DNA of 64,000 nt from NCBI GenBank assembly GCA_003194525.1, contig NBIV01000001.1, positions 744,001 through 808,000 of the forward strand, read 5' to 3'. This DNA comes from Gracilariopsis chorda (lineage: Eukaryota > Rhodophyta > Florideophyceae > Gracilariales > Gracilariaceae). The translations under genes and the position numbers were made by a program. The notes under the pieces were generated by a model. It was not told the DNA's origin. It ran no database searches and saw only the letters and a list, made by a program, of their open reading frames with translations. Each line of letters opens with the position of its first letter. Positions within the stretch are counted from its first letter, which is position 1. This document shows, in pieces, positions 41,886-51,700 of this stretch.

Positions 41886-43643
41886 CTACCGTCGCCGTCT
41901 CCGAGACGGTCTCTTGACACGAATCGGAACGCCTTCATAGCCAAACTCATGTCGGATGGCATTAGTAAGCGCACGAAGATAGTTCATAGAAACGGCAGAA
42001 GAGCCATCCAATCGAAACATAGGCGGACGAATTTTCTTCTGCGTAATGAACTTGGTAATGCCGATACGATTTCGTCGTTCCCCTTGCGTTCCGCCACCAA
42101 CGGCCATACGTTCATTAAAACCTTTAACGAAGCGATTGAGCGCAGACGTGGGAATTCTCTTTTCCCACCTGCCCCTAGCACGCTGCACAGCAGCATACAG
42201 ACGTTGCGCTTGCGACGGATCTTGATGCCAGTCTTTCGCAGACATTTCAACAACCTCAATGCCTTTCAGCTGCTCGAGTTTGTGATCAACGCTATATCGC
42301 AGCTCGGCTCTCCATTGGTCTAAGTCAGGTGGGCCGATCTTGTCCATCTTATTTACAACCAATACAGCAGCACGACCTTCCGTGACGACAACGTCCATAA
42401 GCTTGACATCCTGTCGCGTAAGCGACTCGGTGGCGTCAATGACAACAACAACAACATGACTATTGCGAAGAGCCTGCAGCGATGCGCGCACGGTAAGCCG
42501 TTCAAGCTGGTCGGCGCTAACCTTTGCCTCTGCGCGAACGCCAGGGGTGTCAACCAGCCACACGGGCGGATGATCCGAGCGTCGAAGTGGAGTATCCCAG
42601 TGGCAGAGCACAGCATCGCGCGTGATACCCGCCGCAGCCCCCACGATGGAGCGTTCCTCGCCGACGAGTCTGTTGAGCAGGGTGGACTTGCCAACGTTGG
42701 GGCGACCGACGATGGAGGTGATAAGCTGAGCAAGCGGTTGTTCGCGAAGGCGTGCCGACGTGGTGATAACGAGTTGCTCATCGAAAGACTCGCGAATAGC
42801 AGCTTCCTCAGGATGGAGCCGTTCAGACTGCGAATGGACTTGGGTTGTGGTGGCTTCTGCGGGCTGCGGGACAGGAAGCGATCTCGGCAATACGCGGATG
42901 CGCTCGTACAAGTCGGCAAAACCCAAGCCTTGCTCAGCGGAAATGAGGACTGGGTCGCCGAAGCCGAGTGCGTACGCATCGATAGCGCGATGTTCCGACT
43001 GGGCCACATCGCATTTGTTGGCCACCAGGATAAGACTCTTCTTCGGCGTGAGGCAGGAACGCAGCCACTTGGCATGGGCGTGATCCAAGGCAGTGAGAGG
43101 TGTAGAGGCGTCGACGATGAACAGAACGAGATTGGCGTGAGCTACAGCACGGATTGTGGCGTCTCTCATACTGGCGTAGACGCGACGGTAGGCCAAATCG
43201 CTGCAGTGCGCCACTGCATTGACGAGCGAGGCAGGTTCATCTTCGACAAGGGAAGGACGGTGGGATTGGTCACTCGCGTTGTGGACAGCGTCCTCCAAGC
43301 CCGGGGTATCAACGACGGTGAGAAGCAGGTCTGAGATGGCGGCCGCAGCGTGGCGCGAGTCGCGAGTGACGCCGGGCAGCGGGTGCACGACGGAGCGAAC
43401 AAAGGTAAGCGGGGGAGTGGAGCGGGAGTCGGTCTGGCGGCCGCGCACAGCGGCTGCGAGTCGGTTAAAAAGCGTGGACTTGCCGACGTTGGGACGGCCG
43501 ACGAGCGCGGCGGTGAGGTGCGTGTCGGAGTACACGGACGGGGCGGGCGCCGATCGGGCGGAGGCATCGGCGCTGACGGGCGCGCGGCGTGGGGCGGTGG
43601 AATGCGTGAGGCGGCGCGCGAAGCGAAACGCGCGCGGGCGCAT
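41886..43643 (-). CDS. der: Der/EngA double-domain GTPase, organelle-targeted
   Basis: About 585 residues from the ATG at 43643; an upstream extension of the frame is a composition artefact. Der binds the large ribosomal subunit and is needed for its maturation in bacteria, and plant homologues work in chloroplasts. Two tandem G domains are present: the first has Walker A GRPNVGKST (49-57), switch PGVTRD, DTPG and NKCD; the second has GRPNVGKST (about 311), AGITRD, DTPG and NKMD. A KH-like domain follows (about 490-580; VKGFNERMAVGGG, ITKFITQKKIRPPMFRL). The first 35-40 residues (MRPRAFRFARRLTHSTAPRR) are rich in R, A, S and lack acids, as in plastid or mitochondrial presequences. An insertion lies between Walker A and the switch in domain 1. 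It is divergent from the E2F gene. Confidence 0.95.
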   Translation of the reverse strand: MRPRAFRFARRLTHSTAPRRAPVSADASARSAPAPSVYSDTHLTAALVGRPNVGKSTLFNRLAAAVRGRQTDSRSTPPLTFVRSVVHPLPGVTRDSRHAAAAISDLLLTVVDTPGLEDAVHNASDQSHRPSLVEDEPASLVNAVAHCSDLAYRRVYASMRDATIRAVAHANLVLFIVDASTPLTALDHAHAKWLRSCLTPKKSLILVANKCDVAQSEHRAIDAYALGFGDPVLISAEQGLGFADLYERIRVLPRSLPVPQPAEATTTQVHSQSERLHPEEAAIRESFDEQLVITTSARLREQPLAQLITSIVGRPNVGKSTLLNRLVGEERSIVGAAAGITRDAVLCHWDTPLRRSDHPPVWLVDTPGVRAEAKVSADQLERLTVRASLQALRNSHVVVVVIDATESLTRQDVKLMDVVVTEGRAAVLVVNKMDKIGPPDLDQWRAELRYSVDHKLEQLKGIEVVEMSAKDWHQDPSQAQRLYAAVQRARGRWEKRIPTSALNRFVKGFNERMAVGGGTQGERRNRIGITKFITQKKIRPPMFRLDGSSAVSMNYLRALTNAIRHEFGYEGVPIRVKRPSRRRRR

Positions 43644-44450
43644 GGCGATGGCGTTTCGTTGCACGCCGCCACAGCACGGAGGCGGCGGGCGCGCGTGATG
43701 CGGGCGCCGCTGCGCGCGTCGGCGCGCAGCGAGGCGTGGCCACGTGGCGTCGCTGGCGCACGTGGCAGCGGCGCGTGCGGCGCGCGCGCGCGAAGAGCGG
43801 TGGACACGCGCACTGTCTCGAGTGGTGGCGCGCACTGACACAGCGCTGGCGCGCACAATTTGAAAAGGCCAAAGTTGGCGCCAAAACGGGCGCGCCGCGG
43901 CTGCGCGCTGAAAAACGGCCGAAAACTCAAAAAAATCACAACAGGCTCCCGCGCTTTTTCGCCTTTTTATTTTCGATTCAGCGCGCCGCATTGAGCGCGC
44001 ACACGCCCGTGGCGGACGGCAGAGCCCTTCCCGCACCCATGCATACAAAAAAACACTACAACAACCACCCCCCCCTCCCCACCACCCCCACGGCTCAACG
44101 GCCCCCGCGCCCGTCCGTCGCCTGCGCGTGTACCCGATGGGCGCTAGTACTACCAGCGCTCCGCCACCTAGCACCCCAATCTCGCAACGTTTCACACACA
44201 CTTCCAAAGTCGCCCCTTCTCCCCCGCGTTCCACCCTCACCAACCGTCATTAAACTCTTCCTCCATCACTCCATCTCAACACCATCCCCCCCACCCCCCC
44301 TTCCCCACCCCCCCGTTACATGCACGCGCTCTTATCGCTGCCCATTACGTCCCACAGACGTTCTTCATCATTACCCTCCATCCCCCCCCTCCCTCCCATC
44401 GTCCCTTCCTACACTTCCGCTCCTAGCCCTCCCCACCTTTCCCCCCTCCC
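43644..44450. promoter_or_regulatory. divergent promoter region, Der and E2F genes
   Basis: The first half is extremely GC-rich (GCGC runs) and the second half is C/T-rich with many CCCC blocks up to the E2F start. Long open frames in this area on both strands follow from base composition and are not genes. A perfect E2F-type palindrome lies at 43875. Confidence 0.55.
43875..43886. promoter_or_regulatory. E2F-type binding site
   Basis: TTGGCGCCAAAA contains the palindrome TTGGCGCCAA and, on the minus strand, TTTTGGCGC, a perfect match to the E2F consensus TTTSSCGC. It lies 232 bp upstream of the Der start and 565 bp upstream of the E2F start. Confidence 0.65.
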
Positions 44451-45605
44451 ATGGCTTCCGCCGCCGCACCTTCATCCCCCGGCCCCCCACCCCCACTCCC
44501 CCCTGCCGTCGTCACTAACAAACCGATATCCTCATCCCCCCCCCCGACCATTCCCAAATCCGAACCACTGCATCACCCCCACCCCCCCGCTGTCCAGCCC
44601 TCCGCCACAACACCACCCCTCGACCAGCGCTCCCTCAAGCGCCCGCGCAACACCAATGCCACGCGCTCCGATAAGACTGACCGCCGCGCAAAGAAGAAGG
44701 CATCCGTCGACGTCGAGGACAAGGCCTGTCGATACGACAGCAGTCTCGGACTGCTCACAACAAAGTTTATCACTCTCTTAAAGGACAGCAACGACGGAGT
44801 TCTCGATCTCAACATGGCAGCCGAACGTCTATGCGTGCAGAAGAGGAGAATCTACGACATCACCAACGTGCTCGAGGGCATTGGTATCATTGAGAAGAAA
44901 AGCAAGAATAACATCAAGTGGCGTCATCAAATCACCTCGTCCCGCGCTTCGCAGCAGGCGCTGGCCGCTCTGCGAAAGGAGTTTGACGCCCTCAGCGCCG
45001 AGGAACGTGACCTCGACCAGCAAATCGATTCCATGCAGGCCCGCTTAAAAGAGCTCGCTTCCGGCGAGCAGTGTGCGGCCTATGCTTACGTCACCCATCA
45101 TGACATAAAAGCCATCCCGGAACTGAGAGGCGACACTCTTATAGCCATCAAGGCGCCCCCTGGCACCGAGCTCGAGGTGCCCGATCCCGACGAGGGCATG
45201 CCCTACGGTGAACGTCGCTATCAGGTTTTCGTCAACAGCAACACGGGTCCTATCGACTGCTTGCTGGTCTCTCAAGGAGGCGAAGATCCACAGGAGACGT
45301 TTGAGCCTTCCCCATCCAGGCAGCTTTCCACTCCGGAGCTTACCCCCGAGTTTGGCATGCCACAGTCCCCCGTTCCTAATGTGCCTGATTATGACCACGA
45401 TGTGATGGGCATCTTGAGACTGTCCCCGGCCCATACTGAACAAGAGTTTTTCTATTCTCTGGATGGCACCGGTCTCGAAGACAATCGCGGCCTGGCTGAT
45501 TTGTACGATAACGTTATTATTAACTCGGAAAAGGAACTCCCAGACGTTGGAGATCTCAACGCCCCTCCCTTGTCAGTCGCGGATCAACTCTCAGATGTGC
45601 CATGA
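44451..45605 (+). CDS. E2F transcription factor
   Basis: 384 residues, one exon. E2F proteins pair with DP and control G1/S genes, and are held in check by retinoblastoma protein (RB). A Pro-rich N-terminus (1-60) and a basic stretch precede the winged-helix DNA-binding domain (93-158; [13 protein letters not shown], then [20 protein letters not shown]). A leucine-zipper/marked-box dimerisation region follows (about 165-260; [16 protein letters not shown], then [16 protein letters not shown]). The acidic C-terminus contains [21 protein letters not shown] (about 333-353), which resembles the RB-binding motif of animal E2Fs (aromatic, then G-L/I, then D-L-Y/F-D). This separates it from atypical E2F7/8/DEL proteins, which have two DNA-binding domains and no RB motif. 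A site it could bind lies in its own upstream region. Confidence 0.93.
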   Translation: MASAAAPSSPGPPPPLPPAVVTNKPISSSPPPTIPKSEPLHHPHPPAVQPSATTPPLDQRSLKRPRNTNATRSDKTDRRAKKKASVDVEDKACRYDSSLGLLTTKFITLLKDSNDGVLDLNMAAERLCVQKRRIYDITNVLEGIGIIEKKSKNNIKWRHQITSSRASQQALAALRKEFDALSAEERDLDQQIDSMQARLKELASGEQCAAYAYVTHHDIKAIPELRGDTLIAIKAPPGTELEVPDPDEGMPYGERRYQVFVNSNTGPIDCLLVSQGGEDPQETFEPSPSRQLSTPELTPEFGMPQSPVPNVPDYDHDVMGILRLSPAHTEQEFFYSLDGTGLEDNRGLADLYDNVIINSEKELPDVGDLNAPPLSVADQLSDVP

Positions 45606-47114
45606 AACCCCCGTCTGCTCTTTGCCCATGTATAGCTGAAGAATCCCTATCAGAGCAGCAACCTCATAAGCTCTTTGAAACGATATCAATGCAGCTCGCA
45701 ACACGGCGGAAACACCAATCGACTAGACTGCAAGCTAAATACTCCGGACTCCGAGAAAGTTCCAATCTTGGTCCATGTCCGCTAACTATTGTACATATAC
45801 CTAACTGTTGAAACGCTCATCGAAAACGGGCTTGAGCACACATCTCTGTGTACAATAGACCTTCCGCTCGGGACCTGCGGTTGCCCGTTGGCAGTTTTGC
45901 GACCGGTTACAACAAAGTCAGACGTGGGGAAACCGCTGTTCATCGACTCAACTATATGACCGGACATTGCGGCAAGGGAATGTCGTTTTTCCTATCAGAC
46001 TCACAGACACTAGGTGTATTCTTTCTTTTCCGGTGGAACACTCGGTACGAGCGTAGACTAATTGTTACCTCTCTTGATTTTGCGCTTGACGTGAAGTTTA
46101 TCGTTAATACCAGCTGTTTCATGCAAACTTGTGCGACCAATGATAGGTTCTTGTATTGATGATGAAACTGAGACTGGAAGGTATGCTTAACTTATTTATA
46201 GACCATTTTACATGAACGAGATAAAACACGAACCCGTCTTTGTCAATGCTCCCCTAACTTTCTACAAATCGAGTAGCGTAGCCCGCGTCGGTGTGTTGAA
46301 GCTTGGCTCGATGTGCTGCAACCTCATTGCTGGGTTGCCGAACTTGAGATACAGTTAAGAGTGCTCACAAGAGATGTTTCTTGCGTTGAGGACAAATTGT
46401 TTGATTTACACTCCATCGCAAATCTGCCGCCCCGCGAGTACGGCCCAGCCAATCACCTGGTCTTCTTCGTTCACCTCGGAAACTGGGAATTCAAGATTGG
46501 ATGGGACTACCTTTTAAGATAACCCTTACCGTTTGGAATGTGACTCATTTGTACCTTAAGGAGCTACACACAGTTCATATAAATCCCAGCAGGGACGAAA
46601 CGAGAACGGCAGAATACTAATAATATAAAGACGGTGCCTTTGTCCTTGAGTCACGTGTTTCGAGTTTTCTTACGCAGGGTCTAATCTTTTCTTCAGTCTC
46701 GCTTTTGTATGCTTGTTCGTTTGGCTGCTCCTAGACCCTTCCCATAGGCCACCCACTCTTCGTCCATTTCGCTTCTTCTTTGGTTTCGGCCTGCTCGCTT
46801 CGTTTCTTTTGCCGACTCGCGTTCATGTAGTTGTTGGTGAAGCGTTGGTTAGCGCAGTTACCTGTACCGGTGTTGTTATTGGGCCTGAACGCCATTAGGA
46901 TAGTCTTACAATCGTATACCTGCGCCTTGTGAGAGATTTAGGGAGATCAGTGATCTCAGATCACAGAATGGAAAGCTCTCGCTTCGACTCATTTTGTAAA
47001 GATATACACACAAATACGGTACGTTTCATTACATTTCTCTCGTGCTGTACATCGGTAAATAATGGTATCAGCAATAGCAATCGATACCAAAAGGGTTGTT
47101 GTCCTCCAGAATAC

Positions 47115-47144
47115 GGGGTACAGGGGTACAAGGGTACAAGGGTA
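47115..47144 (+). repeat. short GGGTACAA tandem repeat
   Basis: About three and a half copies of an 8-9 bp unit (GGGTACAG, GGGTACAA, GGGTACAA, GGGTAG) stand in tandem. Confidence 0.75.
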
Positions 47145-47426
47145 GATCGCTACCAGTGGCAAGCTACCGAGGTAAAGGGTTATTGCTCTGCTTACCGCTG
47201 GTAGCTATTGGTGTCGCACACAACAGGGTCATGTCTCTGGAACCGGAATGGCTGGTTGTGTGTTGACTGTTTAAGTGATCGCGTTGTGTATAGGACGCGT
47301 GTCGCAATCTCCATGAAAGCTCTGAGCAAGCCAGCGGTGGTGCGGCGAGAGCCGAGAGCGGGTGCAGCAGCACATAGGGCGAAGGACAAAAGCGGTATGG
47401 TGCTGATGCCCTGTCCAGCCGCTAGT

Positions 47427-47503
47427 CCGATCAACCAAAGAACGCTCGCTGTCGCGCTACAGTCGCTGGAGTCCAGCGACAGCGAGCGTTTTTTGTTGAT
47501 CGG
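47427..47503. repeat. long near-perfect hairpin, about 28-bp stem
   Basis: The left arm (47427-47455) and inverted right arm (47476-47503) pair through CCGATCAAC, a slightly bulged A-rich step, and 15 perfect bases AACGCTCGCTGTCGC. About 20 bases (47456-47475) form the loop. It could be a MITE remnant, a small-RNA precursor or a structured transcript end. Nothing else nearby explains it. Confidence 0.75.
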
Positions 47504-48032
47504 TCATACATGCGCGTTAGGAAGGAATGGAATATTGTTGATTAGATGCGCAGAAGTAGGTGGGTTTCGCACATGCATCGAACAAGCTGATGCAGTCCTC
47601 ACATAGCATATCGCTGCTCCTAACATTTGTGCTACAAACCGGATCGTCGCGTATTCCGTGTAGGCTGTGAAACCGTTCTGACCAGTCTTCATCCTCTCGC
47701 TGTACTTGCCAAACGTCAGTGCTGCGTGCCTACCGAAAAAATGGTGAGATACTCACAATATGACGACGGTTTAAGAGATTCCCTCGCTTTCAACGTAGCC
47801 AATATAATATTCTTCTGAATACAAAGCTTTCAGATGTGCATTCACCATGCAACACGAAGCAATGACGTAAGAGCGAAAGAGCAGGCGTGCTGTACGCGAG
47901 AGCAAAAGCTACCGGTTCCTTGCAGGTCGTTCTTGTTTTTCCTGACGCACCGCACAGTAGTAGTTACTGAAATGCACCGTTCGCGCAGTTTGCCTTTGCG
48001 AGAGCGAAGCGAGTAGAGAGCATATCTTCTGA

Positions 48033-48368
48033 TCTCCCAAAATCTCTGAAAGGGGCAGCCGCAGTGCCATCAAGTACATTAGTGACGTTTCTCAACGACT
48101 TTCAGAAAAAAAATGCATTACGAACGAAAACGAGAAGAACAAGGACGTTGCGGACAAACAGTGCGAAAAAGCCTTCGGACAAAGTTCACAACAAAACGGA
48201 CAAGAAAAAAAGGCAGGCGCAAAAGTGAATAGAGAAGGCGCACGACGAGAAAGAAAAGACGCAAAACGAGAAAGAGCAGCCGCACAAGAGCAGAAACGGA
48301 GCGAAGAAGATCTTGCAGAAGCTTCATAGAAGTGCGAAGAAGATCTTGCAGAAGCTTCATGGAAGTGA
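48033..48368 (+). pseudogene. coding-like remnant: charged coiled-coil sequence without ATG
   Basis: The frame starting after a TGA at 48030 is open for about 99 codons but has no ATG. It reads as a strongly charged helix (NREGARRERKDAKRERAAA, then QEQKRSEEDLAEAS), unlike random intergenic sequence. A 33-bp unit is duplicated in frame at its end. The first copy carries TAG where the second has TGG. It may be a terminal exon, a gene relic or purine-rich sequence that merely looks coding. Confidence 0.3.
48301..48366 (+). repeat. two tandem copies of a 33-bp unit
   Basis: Units at 48301-48333 and 48334-48366 begin GCGAAGAAGATCTTGCAGAA and differ at one base (A/G). The unit length is a multiple of three. 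Confidence 0.9.
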
Positions 48369-48701
48369 CGTTGCCTTGTCTGTTTAAAGTTTACCCCGTC
48401 TCTACTAGCTAGCTTCGAGGAGGAGAGTTTACAGATTTGCTTTTCAATGTTTGGCAGTTTGGCAATTTATATCAGGGAGTTTTGATCCATATGCACTTCT
48501 CCAGATGTGGGTTGAATTGCATGCCTTGGCAAGGGATCTTAGCAGTGTCGCCGTCGGCATGCCAACGATACTGGGTGGCTGCCTTCTATCTAACTTGAAC
48601 CGTCACGTGCTTTTCATTAACAACCATCACATCGTCAAGGTCATCATTACCATCGGATACAACATTCTTCACTCGGTCTATGCATTCAACTAAGCTGCGA
48701 A

Positions 48702-51700
48702 ATGGCAGACGAAGGTAACATAAAGCAGAAGATCCGCCTGGCCGTGTCTCAAGATGCGCAGACAAGTCTGGCAGCCCTGCGTGATCTAAAGGCTTCCCTG
48801 GACAAGATTCCACCTGCAGCTATCCCACACCTTCTCACACGCGTACCTACTTCCACCTACCAACATCTTGGTCTAATCTTTGATATTCTTCAACAAACAA
48901 GGCTTGATGGCGTAAAGTCTCTGATCACCAAGAAACTAAATGCGTTTGCTGCTTCGTTTAGAAGGGCACCGCCATCGACTCGCGAAGCGCTTAATGTGTG
49001 TAAGCTTTGCTGCCGCCTACTGGAAAACGAGCACGTCAGAGCTTCAGCGCTTGAGCTCCTGATTGTGACTATCGCTGCTTTAGAAGCGTCACCTGCACCA
49101 CCTCAGGGTGCGCAGCACCGAAGCAAGACAAAAGCAATACGAATTGCGTATGAGAAAGGAACGAAGGCCGTTTCGTCAGTCCTAACCGCATGCAAGAGCA
49201 ACCTCTTTGAATTCGCAGATGGCTTCGCCAAAGCTCCTTTTGAGGCACTTGCGTCTCTTGGCCTCTTAGCGCCATCCTATTCAAACCTAAGCGCGTCAGA
49301 ACGCGAAAGATATATCAAAGCACTTGCAACTCTTTGTATGAAGGCTGCAAAAATTGCGCAAGACTTGGTACGCGTATCATCATCAGTGTTATCGCAGGCA
49401 GATCAGGACCTTGTTATTGAAAATGTGTTGCCGATAGTCGATCACGCTCTCAAAAGAGAGACAAAACTTGCACTACCCGCAGCTGTCTCTTTGTTTCGTG
49501 CAATTCAGACATTTGATATATCTAAAGGGGTATCGAAGACTATCCTCCCAACTCTGCAGCAAGCGGTGAAGAACTCTGATGAGGAGATGAGATCGAACGG
49601 GGTCCGAATGTCGCAAGCATTGGGTTTTTGTATCAAGAACGAAGAACTTCTGTTGAGCACTACTGAGACGCAAATATCAGCGCTCAAAACAGCGAGATAT
49701 GGTTATCAAAAGACAGCAACTGTAGAAGCTATTGCTGCGATGGTCTGTGCTTCCACACGATCCGAAACGGTTTATGTGAAAGTTCTTGAGGGAATATACT
49801 CATGGCTTTCAGCAAAGAAAGAAAGAAGTGCGGATGTTCGATGTGCGGGATTTCAAGCTCTGGTCAGTATTCTTCTGGAAGTTCCAAAAGACCTAGGGTC
49901 GCTCGATATAGTGCAGAAGTGTGTAGGTCTACTGACTGATGGGCTATGTGGAAAGCAGATGGAGGATGATCGGAAGGCCGTACTTGTCGCAATGAGCGCC
50001 GACATCCCGAGACGATGCATCTCTGAGTCCTTGATGACCTCTAAATCTCGTGACATCTTAGAAAAGATTGCCGCCGAGTGTAGTACTAAGTCGAAACAAG
50101 ATGAAGCTTTGCGCTCCCTTGCTGTTTTGGCGACATGGGATCTTTCAAGGGATGTCATATCATGCAACCTTCGATCGCAGGCTAATGCAGTTTTAGGTGA
50201 CAGAAAATCATCTCCTGTCTTGCAAGATCCAAGTGTTTTAACTTCGTTGAGCGAAACAAGATGTGCAATTACTTGTTGTGAATGGATGGTCGAGACTGGT
50301 CACAAGTTTGCAGATCTGGGAATTGAAGCAATCTATAAGCACAGCTTAGATCCTCGACCACAAGTATCTCGAAAGGCCGTCGACAAACTTCAAGCCTTTC
50401 AGAAGAGCACGGATCTCAATTTAATAACACAAATGCTAACTGTACTTTGGGAGACTCAGTTTAAAGGAGCACCTGGCGAGGTCCATGTTGCAAGGAGCTA
50501 CGATTTTGATGATGGGATGCGCGCTGCAGAGCGGTTGGGACAAGCCGTCCTCGCGACTGTTCTACCTAATATTCCGATGAAGAGTCTTCCGACTATTGCC
50601 CTTGCGACTAATCACCCCCGACTGTATAGCACTCCGACTGACTTTCGGCCTAGAAAATCATCTCGTTTCTGGCTAAAAGTGTCCGAGAAACTGCAAGACG
50701 TCGATTCTAACTATAATCCGGATGCTGATGAGGACTGGCTGAACAGTTGTCTTGCTTTTTTGGTTGGAACCGAGGGAATACATTCTGATAACCACGCGCA
50801 AGTTAGGGCGGCTGTAAATAGTATATGCGCGCTGGCAGATCCCATGAATTCATACTCAACGAGGGTTCTCAGGCATGTAACGAAGTGCCTACAGCCTTCT
50901 GTGGCACAAGTCAGTAATCTTACTGAAACCCATTTCGAAGCACTCAAGTTTGTGAAAGAAGTAGAGAACTCCCAAGCCAAGGTTACAAATGCTTCAGACG
51001 ATCCTGGAGTTGTGAATAAGAAGAAAACTGCGAGAAAGCATTTGACATCTGCTTCAAGGCATTCTAGACAGGCAAAACAGGCTGAAGCGGATAAAGCAAG
51101 AGCTGCAGCTGCATCGGCTAGCGCACTTGCGGATAAACTGAAGGTAGCACGTGGTCACGCGAAGGAAGCTGATCGCGCCCTTCGGAATGCCAAGAACATA
51201 CTGATTCTCGTTTCGGATCTCGCGGCAGTTGCGCCACATGGTATTCATGATTTGATGAGCACCGCCTTGTCCCTAGTTTTACCTGTCGCCAAGGTTGAAA
51301 TGCTTGAGGAACCATGTCGCCGAGCCATCAGCGCATTAACACGAACTGTTAATACTACAATCAAGAGCATTGATGAAGAGATTTCCAGTTGTCTATACAG
51401 CTTGGAGCAAGGGCAGGACGCTCATAAGGCTGTCTCCAGACTCGTCGTATTCTTTCAGGAATTGTCGGTTCCTGCGCTTGGGGCTGAAGATTTTGCATGC
51501 GTACTTCCTATCATTCGAGCTGCTCTCCTTCGGAATCCAAGCGAACCTGACCAGAATCAATTATCAAGAAGAAGCGGAGTCAAGAAGAGGCGAGAAGAAG
51601 TAGCGATTGTGAAAGCAGCCGCGCAAGTTCTTCTTAGGCATTGCAAACCGGAAGCCGTGGATGCTGCTGTAGCTGCGGCGGCATGGCGAGCTGGCACGTG

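Larger units (their letters stand above)
45606..48032. other. long intergenic interval, no gene recognised
   Basis: About 2.4 kb with only short open frames lacking domains. It contains a small tandem repeat at 47115-47144 and a long hairpin at 47427-47503 (both listed). No tRNA was identified by eye. Confidence 0.5.

Noticed and set aside
43465-44518. Long frames on both strands upstream of E2F and Der, including a 200-residue N-terminal extension of Der
   Set aside because: These are composition artefacts (GCGC and CCCC tracts without stops). Der homology and a good presequence start at 43643.
47208-47606. 132-codon plus-strand frame across the hairpin
   Set aside because: It reads through both arms of the inverted repeat and shows no domain. 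It is unlikely to be coding.
48118-48360. Minus-strand Leu/Arg/Phe-rich frame, membrane-protein-like
   Set aside because: It is the antisense of a purine-rich, charged sequence. The hydrophobic look comes from complementing GAA/AAG codons.
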